Shown: piece by piece, positions 16,185 through 26,498 of the stretch | Layout of the letters: every line of letters begins with the position of its first letter | Position numbering within the stretch: the first letter of the stretch is position 1 | From: CAWFGW01 sp963849955 | Lineage (GTDB): Bacteria; Bacteroidota; Bacteroidia; Cytophagales; JAAEPT01 | Length of the DNA: 64,000 nucleotides | Assembly (NCBI GenBank): GCA_963849955.1 | Contig: CAWKJU010000006.1 | Coordinates: 124,001-188,000 of the forward strand | Direction: 5' to 3' | The notes under the pieces: generated by a model | Databases searched by the model: none | What the model was told of the DNA's origin: nothing | What the model saw: only the letters and a program-made list of their open reading frames with translations | Translations under genes and position numbers: made by a program

Positions 16185-19100
16185 TTATTTTACGCTACTC
16201 AAAATATCAAGTAGTTTTTTAATATCTAGCGGTTTCGTTAAATGATAATCAAAACCTGAGTCCGAAGAATGTTTTTTTGCATCGTCATGACCAAAACCCG
16301 TATGTGCAATATAAATCGCTTTTTCTTTGTACCTGTTTTTGATTTCGTTGAGCAGCAAATTGCCATCCATATCTGGCAAACCAATATCTAGAATAAAAAC
16401 TTCTGGTTGTACATTTTCAAGCATCTCCAGTCCTTGTTTGGCAGTATACGCTACAGCTATTTCACATTGGTGTTTTTTTAGCCTTATTTGAAGCAGTTGA
16501 GTCGCGTCAACATTGTCATCGACAATCATCACGCTTAAATTATTTTTAATATCTGGCGTTACTTTTTTATTCTCTTTTTTCTCGACTTGTTTACTGGTTT
16601 TCAGAAGCGGAAAAGTAAGGTGGAAAGTAGAACCTAAATTACGCCCTTGACTGCTCGCCTCTACTGTGCCATCATGCATTTCAATAAAACTTTTTACCAA
16701 GGATAATCCAATACCTATTCCCTTATTTCCTTTGGTAGGGTCTACTTGAGCAAATGGTTGAAAAATAATATTGGGATCGCCCTCCAAACCAATTCCATTA
16801 TCTTTGATAATAATGATAGCTTGGTTTCCCTCAGTAAAAACATCGACTTTAATTTCCCCCTTTTCATGAGTGAATTTAGAAGCATTGTTTAATAGGTTAC
16901 TTAGTATTTGTTCCAACCGTGTAATATCACCATTGATGGTGATATCCTGATCTACCAAATTGAGTAGAAGCTCCTGGTTTTTTAAAGCACAAGTAGGTTC
17001 AAACTCATACACAATTCGTTTGACCAGTGCTTTTAAATCCAGTGCTTGTTTATCTAATCGCACACTACCTCTTGCTATGCGTGCCAGGTCTAATAAATCA
17101 TCCAACATTGATGACATACGCTGTACGTTGCGACTCATCATCTCACTTAGGTTTGATTCTTCCTTTTGGTTGGTGATCATTAAATCGACCCCGCCACTTA
17201 TAGCAGCTAATGGATTTCGAAGTTCATGACCTAGTGTAGCTAAAAATTCGTTTTTTCGGGCATTGATGTTTTTCAACTCTTCTACAGCTTGTTTCAGCGA
17301 AAGCTCTGTTTCCTTTGCCTCGGTGATGTCATGAACCATTCCAATCATTTTGGCCGCGTTATCACGATCCAATACAATTTGGCCATTAGCATGTATCCAG
17401 AAAGTTTTCTTTGTTTTTTGATTGATTACCCGATAAGTAGCAGAATAATGTCCATTACCGTCATGCTGTGCTGATTTTTCAATCGCTCTATGGGTATGAT
17501 CTTTATCTTCAGGGTGAATACCTGCCCAGAATTTATCTTGTGTGACAACTTCATTTTCGGATAACCCCCACAGCTTTTTCAGCAAAGGATCCCAGTAGGT
17601 GAGGCCACTTTCTAAATAATATTCAAATGACCCTATATTACTTGAGTCTTTGGCAATGCGTAGTTTGTTTTCACTTTCTTTTAATGCTTCATTGGCTTCG
17701 TGGAATTTAATTGCAATTGAGAGTAAATTAGAAACAGATTGCAAAAAGTTCGCATCGTCATGATTAAAATCATGAAAAGATCGACTGTGGATGCCTAAAA
17801 CACCATAAGGAGGGGAGGAGTGGCTAATCACTACACTCATGCCACATACCACATCATGATCGAAAAGAAGTTCAGGTCCATGAAAACGTTTTTCCTCACG
17901 CATGTTATTTACGATAACAGTCTCATTTTGAATGAGGGTAAAACCCGCTTGTGAATCTTGTTGATCCGGTACGGTGGCTTGGCCTACAAGTCCTTTTCGC
18001 CATCCAGTTCCTGATACTAATAATAAGTTATGTTGGTCGGGTTGGTATTTGAGTATTTTACAATATTCAACATTTAATGCATGGGCTACTTGTCGCACTA
18101 AATTATCCATGAGTTCATCTAACTGAATACCAGTTAAAGCCAGCATACCTAATTGAGCAACAGTTGCTTGTTGTCGCTCTCTACGGTTGGCTGCATCAGA
18201 TAAATTCTTTAGCTTGGTAATGTCTTGGAAAGTAATCACCACACCTCCAATGCGACCATCTTCAGTTTTATATGGACTAATGCCTCGCGCAAACCAGCGG
18301 TTGTTTGCATTGATTTCATCCGATTGCGATGCTTTAAACGTGAGAAGTACTTTCTTTGATTCTTCTATTAAATTATCATTTAATAATGAGTTGTTTAATG
18401 CATAGATCGGTCTTCCTATATCCATTTGTCCTAACCCAAGCAAAATTTCAGAGGTAGGAGTAAAACGTTGAATTTTAAGCGAAGTGTCAAGAAATAAAGT
18501 AGGGATATTAGTGCTCGTAAAGAAGTTTGTCAAATCGTCATTCAATGCTTGCATCTGAGTAATCTTCTCTTTCAATTGCTCATTGACCGTTCTTAGTTCT
18601 TCGTTAAGCGAACGGAGTTCTTCTGTGCTTGCTTCTAACTCTTCATTGGCAGACTGGAGCTCTTCATTAGTTGATAAGGCTTCTTCATGAGAAGCTTTTA
18701 ATTCTTCTGTGCTGGTTTCCAGTTCTTCAATTGTATTATGAAGTTCTTCCTTGGTTTCCACCAATTCCTGCTCAATTTGTTCAACTGCGTTATCTTGATC
18801 TAACTCTCGCGTAGTTTTTTTGTCCTCTTCTTTGAAATCGCGCTCGATAAAAGTTAGGCAGATTGCGTCATCGATGGAGCTATGCTTTTTTTCCAGAAGT
18901 TTAACTTCTACATTGATTACTTTTTTTGAAGGGTGTGAGGTTGGTGGTGTATAGTTGAAAATAATGGGTTCTTTACTTTTTCGTACTTTAAAAATAGCAC
19001 TTCGAGTTCGGGAACTGAGCGCTGGATGAATGGTTCGAAATAAATCATTGTGAGGTTCGCCTTCTGGCACGATTAAGTAAGGCGTTAAATTGCCGTGATT

Positions 19101-20696
19101 GTAAAGTATTTCTCCTTTCGAACCAATAATTATGGTAGGGGGTAAAAGTGTGCCAAGCAGATCTCTGCGAATTTGTTCTGCACGGGTAATGGCTTTTGGT
19201 CTTACTTCTTCAGATTTTTTACTTGTTGACTGTTCTTTTATAGTAAACCTTTTTTGAAAAAATATTGGTTCATGTGAACTAGTATCTTTCTTGTAAAGTC
19301 GCCATTTTTTAGAAACAACTTCATATTTATTGGTGTTTATTCCTATGGTTTCTGCACTCCCTAAAAACAAATGACCAATCGGCTTAAGAGCAAAATGAAA
19401 CGAGTTGATCACACTTTCTTGCACTTCTTTTTTTAGGTAGATAAGTAAGTTACGGCAGCTTATTAGGTGCATTTGGGAAAATGGCGGATCATTTGCTACA
19501 TTTTGAATGGCAAATGATATGAGGTCTCTGACTTGACGCTTAATCTGATAGTGTTCTTCATCTAAATGGATAAAATAACGTTCTAAATAAGGGGTAGGTA
19601 CCTCAGAAACAACACTGGAAAGATATATACCTTTGCGTGCGATCGTAATAGCTTCTTCATCGATATCAGTAGCAAATATTCGAATCCGGTTTTGCTTACT
19701 TTTCGCTTTCATGGCCTCAATTAGCACAATGCCTAAGGAGTAGACTTCTTCACCCGTAGCACAACCTGCTACCCAAATTCTTAAATCTTCTTCATTGTTT
19801 AAGCTGTTGAGTATTTCTGGTAAAACTTTTTTTTCCAATACAGAAAATGCCTCAGGATCACGGAAAAAGTCGGTAACATTAATGAGTAAATCTTTGATTA
19901 ATAGTTTACGTTCTTTTGGATCTTTGCGGATCTGTTCCACATAATCCACGTAATTTTCCAATCCTGAAAGACCCATTCTTCGAGCAATACGTCTTTGCAT
20001 CGTGCTGGGCTTGTATTGTTTAATATCAAAGTCTTCGTAAGTGGATAAGAGTTTAGCAACATCATGCAATCCTTCTTCAAGACCTAATTTAATTTCTTTG
20101 TCTTCTTCTATTAAATAGGGGTGGCTGATATAGGTCTCAATAGCTTGAGAAATCATTTCTACTTCGAGGGTTTTATCAATAATCCCGGCATTAATAGCGC
20201 TTAAGGGCATGGAATCATGTTCGGCAGTAGTAGGTTCTTGAGCGATGGTAAAGCCACCCGCTGCTTTTATAGCACGAAGTCCTGAAGTGCCATCATTGCC
20301 AGTGCCCGATAGCACAATACCTACTGATTTATGTTCATATTCTTCCGCTAGTGATCGAAATAGGTGGTCTATCGCTTTACGCATGCCACGTACTTCCTGA
20401 GGAGGAGTTAGTTTTAAATTGCCTTTGTCTACTTCAAGGTAGGTATTAGGGGGAATAACATAGATGTGCTGAGGCAAAATAGCTGCTCCATCCTCAGCAA
20501 TACGAATAGGTAAAGTGCTGCTTTTACTGAGTAATTCTGTCAGCATGCTATCGTGTGTAGGATCTAAATGTTGGACTATTAAGTAGGCGATATTACCATT
20601 TTTAGGTAATTTACTTACTAATTTTTTCAATACTGCCAGTCCACCTGCTGAAGCACCTATTCCTACTATTAAATCAATTTCTTTACTTTTATCCAT
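16185..20696 (-). CDS. CheB-CheR-PAS-GAF-histidine kinase-receiver fusion
   Basis: 1503 residues combining chemotaxis-type and two-component modules. CheB methylesterase at 1-190 (nucleophile in GIGASAGG, His in QHLDPTHD, Asp in SGTGNDGTSG). CheR methyltransferase at about 205-470 (MQRRIARRMGL; WVAGCATGEEVYSLGI). A long Glu/Leu coiled coil at about 640-735 precedes PAS, GAF (about 850-1000) and another PAS. HisKA follows (ATLGHELRNPLAAISG), then HATPase (ILSNLLNNASKF; DNGIGLE) and a C-terminal receiver (FILDIGLPDMDGN). It has no membrane segment and is transcribed alone. It likely integrates methylation, redox or small-ligand sensing, but the output partner is unknown. Confidence 0.95.
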   Translation of the reverse strand: MDKSKEIDLIVGIGASAGGLAVLKKLVSKLPKNGNIAYLIVQHLDPTHDSMLTELLSKSSTLPIRIAEDGAAILPQHIYVIPPNTYLEVDKGNLKLTPPQEVRGMRKAIDHLFRSLAEEYEHKSVGIVLSGTGNDGTSGLRAIKAAGGFTIAQEPTTAEHDSMPLSAINAGIIDKTLEVEMISQAIETYISHPYLIEEDKEIKLGLEEGLHDVAKLLSTYEDFDIKQYKPSTMQRRIARRMGLSGLENYVDYVEQIRKDPKERKLLIKDLLINVTDFFRDPEAFSVLEKKVLPEILNSLNNEEDLRIWVAGCATGEEVYSLGIVLIEAMKAKSKQNRIRIFATDIDEEAITIARKGIYLSSVVSEVPTPYLERYFIHLDEEHYQIKRQVRDLISFAIQNVANDPPFSQMHLISCRNLLIYLKKEVQESVINSFHFALKPIGHLFLGSAETIGINTNKYEVVSKKWRLYKKDTSSHEPIFFQKRFTIKEQSTSKKSEEVRPKAITRAEQIRRDLLGTLLPPTIIIGSKGEILYNHGNLTPYLIVPEGEPHNDLFRTIHPALSSRTRSAIFKVRKSKEPIIFNYTPPTSHPSKKVINVEVKLLEKKHSSIDDAICLTFIERDFKEEDKKTTRELDQDNAVEQIEQELVETKEELHNTIEELETSTEELKASHEEALSTNEELQSANEELEASTEELRSLNEELRTVNEQLKEKITQMQALNDDLTNFFTSTNIPTLFLDTSLKIQRFTPTSEILLGLGQMDIGRPIYALNNSLLNDNLIEESKKVLLTFKASQSDEINANNRWFARGISPYKTEDGRIGGVVITFQDITKLKNLSDAANRRERQQATVAQLGMLALTGIQLDELMDNLVRQVAHALNVEYCKILKYQPDQHNLLLVSGTGWRKGLVGQATVPDQQDSQAGFTLIQNETVIVNNMREEKRFHGPELLFDHDVVCGMSVVISHSSPPYGVLGIHSRSFHDFNHDDANFLQSVSNLLSIAIKFHEANEALKESENKLRIAKDSSNIGSFEYYLESGLTYWDPLLKKLWGLSENEVVTQDKFWAGIHPEDKDHTHRAIEKSAQHDGNGHYSATYRVINQKTKKTFWIHANGQIVLDRDNAAKMIGMVHDITEAKETELSLKQAVEELKNINARKNEFLATLGHELRNPLAAISGGVDLMITNQKEESNLSEMMSRNVQRMSSMLDDLLDLARIARGSVRLDKQALDLKALVKRIVYEFEPTCALKNQELLLNLVDQDITINGDITRLEQILSNLLNNASKFTHEKGEIKVDVFTEGNQAIIIIKDNGIGLEGDPNIIFQPFAQVDPTKGNKGIGIGLSLVKSFIEMHDGTVEASSQGRNLGSTFHLTFPLLKTSKQVEKKENKKVTPDIKNNLSVMIVDDNVDATQLLQIRLKKHQCEIAVAYTAKQGLEMLENVQPEVFILDIGLPDMDGNLLLNEIKNRYKEKAIYIAHTGFGHDDAKKHSSDSGFDYHLTKPLDIKKLLDILSSVK

Positions 20697-21086
20697 AAAT
20701 ATTTATGTGAAGTAAGGTTATAACATTTAGTCTCCAAATTAATAAAAAAATAAGCGTGAGTAAAGGATGTATAAAAGAAGAATAAATAAATTAGTGGGGT
20801 GAAAAATCCCCATTATTGCGCATTAAGGCGTATTTGTTCTTTTCTATTTTAAATGATTTTATTATATGTTAGCTATTCTATATTGTCTGTAATTCTTCAT
20901 TGTTAAAGTGTATTAATTTGATTTCAACAATTCATTTTTATGATTAACCTAATCACCTGGTATTTGTTTAGTGATTTTAAGTAATTAGGCTAATTAAATT
21001 ACTTTTTAGGTTTTTCTATAAATTCATCTAAATGCGCATGGGGGCTGCTGATTTTTGAGTAATTTAGAGTTATTCGAGTATTTAAT
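20697..21086. other. 390-base gap, no gene seen
   Basis: AT-rich divergent intergenic region between the hybrid kinase and the OmpA-family gene. Apart from a small hairpin (TGGGG...CCCCA, 20795-20812), no open frame, RNA fold or clear promoter pair was found. Confidence 0.6.
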
Positions 21087-23024
21087 ATGAATATTATGGG
21101 GTCTTACTTTAGACGATTACTTGTATGGATGTTGTGTGTGACTTTGAGTTTTTCCTTTGCACAAAAACAGACTTACTCCACTTCAAGCAAGAAAGCTATT
21201 AAATTATATGAGCAGGCACTGGAACAACTCAACGTTGAACGTAATCTGGACGCTAGTTTAGCTTCTTTATCTAAAGCCTTGGAAGTGGACGAGAACTTTG
21301 TGGAAGCCAATAAAAAAGTGGGTGACATTTTCTATGTCTATTTTCGTGATATCGGAAAAGCCGAAAAATACTATACAAAAGTTATTAATTCAAACACCAC
21401 TAACCCATTGATGGTTGGTGCTTTTATGAATTTGAGTAAGATTTATATTGAAAAATTACAGTATGACTTTGCAATTGGTGTGTTGGAAAAAGTGCTTAAA
21501 ATGGATGGATTGGGTGTAGCTATTATTAATGAAACTCAAGATTTACTTAAAAAATCAACTTTTGCGAAGGAGTTAGTTGCTAAAGCCTATGATTTTGAAC
21601 CGCGTATGTTACCGCGAAATACCATTAATCAATTTCAAATTCAATCCAACCCTGTGCTTACAGCTGATCAGATGGAAATGATTTATTCTGTGAAACTTAA
21701 CCTCAGAACGGATGAAAACATTGTGATTTCTAAAAAAGGTGATGATGGAAACTGGACGAAGCCGACTCTAATATCGGATAATATCAACACGGAGTTAAAC
21801 GAAGGCGCAGCATCCATTTCTGGCGATGGCAAAACCCTCGTGTTTTCTTCCTGTGGTAAAAAAGATTCAAGAGGTAGCTGTGATTTATATATTGCTCAAA
21901 AAAAGGGAGAGGTATGGTCAGTACCCACCAACATGGGAGACAAGGTGAACTCCGCAGGTTGGGAATCCAATCCATCCATTACCGCTGACGGAAAATCAGT
22001 TTATTTTTCCTCTGATCGAAGTGGTGGTTTTGGTAAAAAAGATATCTGGGTGACTAATTTATTGCCTGATCAAACGTGGAGTACTCCAGAAAATTTGGGC
22101 GCTTCAGTGAATACAAAAATGAATGAAGCTACACCATTTATCCATGCCGACAAACAACACCTTTATTTTGCTTCGGATGGTTTTTGGGGAATGGGAGGGT
22201 ATGATATCTTTTATAGTGTGAAAGATGGTCCGTTTTGGACAGAACCAGTTAATGTGGGTTACCCGATAAACACTCCTGAAAATGAAGGTGCCTTTTATGT
22301 GACCCCAGATTTTGAAAAAGGTTATTTTGAAAAATATATATCGAATAATGAACAGAGCCATTCCGAAATTTTTGAATTCGATATTCCAGACCAACTAAAA
22401 TCGACAAATAGAACACTATACGCTAAGGGAAATGTATATGATAATGAAACAAAGATGCCACTAGCAGCAAAGATTGAATTGATAGATTTAAATAGTGGTT
22501 TAGTGATTCAAAGTGTCAATTCCGATAGTGTGAATGGTAATTATCTAGTTGTATTGACTGAAGGGAAGGAATATGCGTTACATGTGAGAAGTAAGGGTTA
22601 TTTGTTTTACAGTGATAATTTTGATTATACACATGGTAAATTTGATCCGCTGAAATTAGATATTTATTTGCGACCATTGAGTTCAAAACAATCCATCACC
22701 TTAAAAAATATTTTTTTTGATACCGATAAATATGAGTTAAAAGATAAATCTTTTCTGGAATTGGATAAACTAGCAGAGGTTCTAAAATTATCACCAAATA
22801 TAAAAGTGGAAATTGGTGGACACACAGATAATATCGGGAATATAAAATACAATCAACAGTTGTCCCTCAATCGTGCGAAATCAGTATATGATTTTTTAAT
22901 TTCAAAAGGTGTCAATCCTAGCCAACTCTCTTATAAAGGATATGGATCAACACAAGCTATTGGTGATAATAAAACAGAGAAGGGGAGAAAACAAAACCGC
23001 AGAATTGAATTAAAGGTCTTGTAA
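21087..23024 (+). CDS. OmpA-family protein with TPR and PD40 propeller
   Basis: 645 residues. A signal peptide ends near FSFAQ, TPR helices span about 35-160 (KLYEQALEQL; YYTKVINS), and PD40 beta-propeller repeats about 200-425 (GDGKTLVFSS; ADGKSVYFSSDRSGGFGKKD; HLYFASDG). A carboxypeptidase-like sandwich follows at about 450-530, then an OmpA peptidoglycan-binding domain (IGGHTDNIGN...LSLNRAKSVYDFL). This order equals that of the T9SS accessory protein PorE, but no lipobox cysteine is visible, so it is one of the related paralogues. It is probably periplasmic, anchored to peptidoglycan. Confidence 0.88.
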   Translation: MNIMGSYFRRLLVWMLCVTLSFSFAQKQTYSTSSKKAIKLYEQALEQLNVERNLDASLASLSKALEVDENFVEANKKVGDIFYVYFRDIGKAEKYYTKVINSNTTNPLMVGAFMNLSKIYIEKLQYDFAIGVLEKVLKMDGLGVAIINETQDLLKKSTFAKELVAKAYDFEPRMLPRNTINQFQIQSNPVLTADQMEMIYSVKLNLRTDENIVISKKGDDGNWTKPTLISDNINTELNEGAASISGDGKTLVFSSCGKKDSRGSCDLYIAQKKGEVWSVPTNMGDKVNSAGWESNPSITADGKSVYFSSDRSGGFGKKDIWVTNLLPDQTWSTPENLGASVNTKMNEATPFIHADKQHLYFASDGFWGMGGYDIFYSVKDGPFWTEPVNVGYPINTPENEGAFYVTPDFEKGYFEKYISNNEQSHSEIFEFDIPDQLKSTNRTLYAKGNVYDNETKMPLAAKIELIDLNSGLVIQSVNSDSVNGNYLVVLTEGKEYALHVRSKGYLFYSDNFDYTHGKFDPLKLDIYLRPLSSKQSITLKNIFFDTDKYELKDKSFLELDKLAEVLKLSPNIKVEIGGHTDNIGNIKYNQQLSLNRAKSVYDFLISKGVNPSQLSYKGYGSTQAIGDNKTEKGRKQNRRIELKVL

Positions 23025-23026
23025 AC

Positions 23027-23728
23027 TTACTCTTCGTTGATTTCCTTTTTTAGGAGATCCAAGTCACGAATTAAAAGTCTTTTTCTATCGAAGTTAATAA
23101 CGTTTTTACGCTTTAACTCATTTAAAACAGTAGTAACGGTTTGTCTGGAAGTTGCTGTTAGACCTGCGATTATTTTATGACTAAAAAACTCTTTTACTAA
23201 GGTTTCAAACCCTACTTTTTGACCATATTCATTGGCAAGGTCTACTAAAAATTCAATAATACGCTGGCGTGAACTTTTGAAAAGAAGTGAAGCAATCATG
23301 CGTTCCGCTTTTCGAAGACGAAGTCCGATAAGCTGTCGCATTTTAAGACTCAGGTTTTTGTTCTCCAACATTAAATCGTCCATTTCACCCAATGTTAAAG
23401 GGCAAATGGTGGTGTTATCTAGCGCTTGAGCAAAATCTTTACGTTCGGTTTCTCCCATAATAGCCATTTCACCAAAAATCTCCCCTTTGGTAAGTACAGC
23501 TTTCGTAAGCTCGCGTCCATCATCCAGGTATCTTCCGATTTTTACTTTGCCTGAGCTCACAAGGTAAATTTGTTCTGACTTATCTTCTTCGAAGTAGATG
23601 AAGTCATTTTTCTTAAAATTAATGTAGGTGTGTTTTTGGGTTTTGTTGGCCTCTTTTACAATATGAGGGCAAAATATGCGGTAAAGGTCAACATCTTCAA
23701 AATACCAGATGGAATCTTTTGGGGTCAT
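23027..23728 (-). CDS. Crp/Fnr-family transcriptional regulator
   Basis: 233 residues. Cyclic-nucleotide-binding-like domain at about 20-140 (SGKVKIGRYLDDGRELTKAV; GEIFGEMAIMGETERKDFAQA) and an HTH_Crp winged helix at about 155-225 (AGLTATSRQTVTTVLNELKR). The GE and R positions of the nucleotide pocket are partly retained (GEMAIMGETERKD). It is convergent with the OmpA-family gene with only 2 bases between the stops. The target genes are unknown. Confidence 0.9.
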   Translation of the reverse strand: MTPKDSIWYFEDVDLYRIFCPHIVKEANKTQKHTYINFKKNDFIYFEEDKSEQIYLVSSGKVKIGRYLDDGRELTKAVLTKGEIFGEMAIMGETERKDFAQALDNTTICPLTLGEMDDLMLENKNLSLKMRQLIGLRLRKAERMIASLLFKSSRQRIIEFLVDLANEYGQKVGFETLVKEFFSHKIIAGLTATSRQTVTTVLNELKRKNVINFDRKRLLIRDLDLLKKEINEE

Positions 23729-23823
23729 ATAGCGGGTGGATTAAAACAATTCATTCTGCGGCTGTATAACGGAATGATGAAAGATTTTAGTTCAATGATA
23801 TGAAAGATTTACGAACTAGTTAT

Positions 23824-23861
23824 AAAAAAAGCCGAAATCAAGGTTTGATTTCGGCTTTTTT
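23824..23861. terminator. terminator after sucC
   Basis: GCCGAAATCAA-GGT-TTGATTTCGGC (23831-23855) flanked by A and T runs, just downstream of the sucC stop on the minus strand. Confidence 0.88.
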
Positions 23862-23878
23862 AAGTGTATTAACAGTTT

Positions 23879-25069
23879 TTAAGCAAGAACTTCTTTTACC
23901 CGTTCTGCTGCTTCTTTTAAAATAATTGCAGGGATTACATTCAACCCAGAGTCTTTTATGATTTTTGCACCTTCTTCTGCATTCGTTCCTTGTAAACGAA
24001 CAATAATAGGCACAGGAATATCACCAATAGCTTTGTAAGCTTCAACAACACCACTAGCTACCCGATCACAACGAACGATACCACCAAAGATATTAATCAA
24101 AATAGCTTTCACATTTGGATCTTTTAAGATGATTCTGAAACCAGCTTCAACAGTGGTAGGGTTTGCCCCTCCACCTACGTCTAAGAAGTTAGCAGGCTCA
24201 CCACCAGATAATTTAATCATGTCCATGGTTGCCATCGCTAGTCCAGCTCCATTTACCATACAACCAACGTTTCCGTCTAGTTTTACATAGTTTAAGTTGA
24301 ACTCAGAAGCTTCTACTTCAGCAGGATCTTCTTCATGAACGTCTCTTAATTCTGGGTAGTCTTTATGTCTAAAGATGGCATTGTCATCCAGGTCAACTTT
24401 AGCATCCAAAGCCATAATCTGATCATCAGATGTTTTAAATACCGGATTAATTTCAAACATGGAAGAATCAGACTCAACATATGCTTTGTATAGCGCAAAA
24501 ATGAATTTAACCATGTCTTTAAAAGCAGCACCTTCTAACCCTAATTTAAAAGCAATTTTACGGGCTTGAAAACCTTGAAGTCCAATTACGGGGTCAATCC
24601 ACTCTTTAATGATTTTTTCTGGAGAATGTTCCGCAACTTCTTCGATTTCCATACCACCTTCTGTAGATGCCATGATAATGTTTTGAGAAGTTGCTCGGTC
24701 TAATAAAACGCCCATGTAAAATTCCTGAGGTTTGCTTGGACCATCATAATACACGTTTTGAGCGATTAATATTTTTCTAACAAACTTACCTTCTGGACCG
24801 GTTTGAGGAGTTACTAAGGTCATTCCCAAAATTTGAGAAGCATATGTTTTAACATCGTCTAATGACTTAGCAATTTTCACGCCTCCGCCTTTACCTCGTC
24901 CACCTGCGTGAATCTGAGCCTTAACTGCAAAAATATTGCTACCTGTTTCTGCACTGATTTTTTTAGCGGCCTCAACAGCCTCTTCTACCGATGAAGCAAC
25001 AATTTCCATTGGAACTTTTACTCCATATTTTTTTAGTATCTCTTTCGCTTGATATTCGTGTATATTCAT
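23879..25069 (-). CDS. sucC: succinyl-CoA ligase (ADP-forming) beta subunit
   Basis: 396 residues, standard length. ATP-grasp fold with MNIHEYQAKEILKKYGV at the N-terminus, the HAGGRGKGGGVK loop and the C-terminal CoA-ligase domain (FLDVGGGANPTTVEAGF; INIFGGIVRCDRVA). With SucD it converts succinyl-CoA to succinate in the TCA cycle with substrate-level phosphorylation. The alpha subunit is not adjacent, which is common in Bacteroidota. A terminator follows. Confidence 0.97.
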   Translation of the reverse strand: MNIHEYQAKEILKKYGVKVPMEIVASSVEEAVEAAKKISAETGSNIFAVKAQIHAGGRGKGGGVKIAKSLDDVKTYASQILGMTLVTPQTGPEGKFVRKILIAQNVYYDGPSKPQEFYMGVLLDRATSQNIIMASTEGGMEIEEVAEHSPEKIIKEWIDPVIGLQGFQARKIAFKLGLEGAAFKDMVKFIFALYKAYVESDSSMFEINPVFKTSDDQIMALDAKVDLDDNAIFRHKDYPELRDVHEEDPAEVEASEFNLNYVKLDGNVGCMVNGAGLAMATMDMIKLSGGEPANFLDVGGGANPTTVEAGFRIILKDPNVKAILINIFGGIVRCDRVASGVVEAYKAIGDIPVPIIVRLQGTNAEEGAKIIKDSGLNVIPAIILKEAAERVKEVLA

Positions 25070-25193
25070 AATTCCTCAAAATTTGACCCTCTAAACTAGT
25101 TTTTTTAGTTTTCTTAAACAAGTAGAAATACGTAGGAGTGTTTAATTGAGGAAAAGTTTTTAAATGAAAGGCCAAATAAGTAGAATTGTGTCT

Positions 25194-25850
25194 ATGGTTG
25201 TATTGGAAGCACACGATATTTGGAAGGCATATAAATCCTTAACAGTCTTAAAAGGAGTTGATTTATCAATTCAAAAAGGCGAGGTGGTTTCTATTGTTGG
25301 TGCTTCTGGAGCAGGCAAAAGCACTTTGCTGCAGTTATTAGGCACACTTGATGCGCCCGATAAAGGAAATATCACTATTAATGGTACCAATTGTTTTAGT
25401 TTGAGTAACAATGCCTTAGCAAAGTTCAGAAGTGAACAGATTGGTTTTATTTTTCAATTTCACAACTTAATGCCTGAGTTTACTGCTTTTGAAAATGTGT
25501 GTTTACCAGCTCAAATAGCTGGAAAACCAAAAAAAGAAATTGAAGAAAGAGCGAAAGAGTTATTAGTATTATTGGGTTTAGAATCCCGCATGAAGCACAA
25601 ACCATCGCAGTTGTCAGGGGGCGAGCAACAGCGCGTGAGTGTGGTACGGTCACTGATTAATGAACCGACCATTGTTTTCGCAGATGAACCTAGTGGCAAT
25701 CTGGACTCTAAAAATGCAGAAGAACTACATCACATGTTTTTTTCTTTGCGCGATCAGTTTCAACAAACGTTTGTCATTGTCACCCATAATGAGGCATTGG
25801 CCTCCATCTCTGACCGTAGATTGGAAATGGTTGATGGGGTAATTGTATAG
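25194..25850 (+). CDS. LolD-type ABC transporter ATPase
   Basis: 218 residues from ATG 25194 (MVVLEAHDIWKAY); an upstream ATG at 25164 would add ten poorly fitting residues. Walker A GASGAGKST, the Q-loop in FIFQFHNLMPEFTAFEN, signature LSGGEQQRVSV, Walker B IVFADEPSGNLDS. The FQFHxLxPEFTxxEN sequence is characteristic of the LolD/MacB class that acts on lipoproteins or antibiotics from the inner membrane. No permease is adjacent, so it pairs with one elsewhere. A second LolD-like gene lies at 54299. Confidence 0.92.
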   Translation: MVVLEAHDIWKAYKSLTVLKGVDLSIQKGEVVSIVGASGAGKSTLLQLLGTLDAPDKGNITINGTNCFSLSNNALAKFRSEQIGFIFQFHNLMPEFTAFENVCLPAQIAGKPKKEIEERAKELLVLLGLESRMKHKPSQLSGGEQQRVSVVRSLINEPTIVFADEPSGNLDSKNAEELHHMFFSLRDQFQQTFVIVTHNEALASISDRRLEMVDGVIV

Positions 25851-25982
25851 TCCTTTTGATACATTTTTTTTAAGGTCATTAGTTTTCTTTATAGAATTAT
25901 TGAGTATAAGTTATGATTTCGTCTTACGAGTTTATAAATTATAAATCATTTCAATAAAAGCCTATCTTGAAATAGCAAAGCA

Positions 25983-26498
25983 TTGGAACCTAATCTTAAT
26001 AAATATAACACCTTGCCTCGGAGAGTCATAGCTCGATTAATTGACTTCTCTCTGATTTTTATTGTGTTCTACCTTGTAGAGTGGGGATTAAATTTGGATG
26101 AGTATGTGTTGAAATACATCATTGCGGTGAGCTATTTTTTTTATTATGTGTATTTGTTGAGTAAATATTCTCAAACCGTAGGAATGTACGTTGCGGGAAC
26201 TAGTTTAGTGGATGTTAACACGATGAAATCTCCCCGAATGTCTCAAGTGGTTTTACGAGAGGTGTTAGGTAGTTACATTGTTTTATTGTCAATTTTGGTT
26301 TTAGAGCGCTATGCCCAAGGTCAGGGGGATAAACTGAGGTTGTTTTTTTACACCCAAACCTCATGGATGATTTTACAATTTTTAATAGTGGTGATCTCAA
26401 ACAGACACCGAACTATTCACGATTATGTGGCACAAACAGTAGTAGTGAAAGTGCTGCCTTTTGGAATAAAACCAAAACCAAGATATGAATACCATTAA
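25983..26498 (+). CDS. RDD-family membrane protein
   Basis: 171 residues from a TTG start. The RDD signature begins at the N-terminus (RRVIARLIDFSLIFIVFYLV), with three or more transmembrane segments and a conserved second half (GTSLVDVNTMKSPRMSQVVLREVLG; RTIHDYVAQTVVV). Members are small integral proteins, some linked to sodium/proton exchange, but the role here is unknown. The stop overlaps the start of the next gene by 14 bases, so the two are probably cotranscribed. Confidence 0.85.
   Translation: MEPNLNKYNTLPRRVIARLIDFSLIFIVFYLVEWGLNLDEYVLKYIIAVSYFFYYVYLLSKYSQTVGMYVAGTSLVDVNTMKSPRMSQVVLREVLGSYIVLLSILVLERYAQGQGDKLRLFFYTQTSWMILQFLIVVISNRHRTIHDYVAQTVVVKVLPFGIKPKPRYEYH

Noticed and set aside
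21087..23024. Direct call of this protein as PorE of the type IX secretion system
   Set aside because: Domain order matches but the signal peptide lacks a lipobox cysteine and other T9SS genes are not adjacent; called only as an OmpA/PD40/TPR paralogue.
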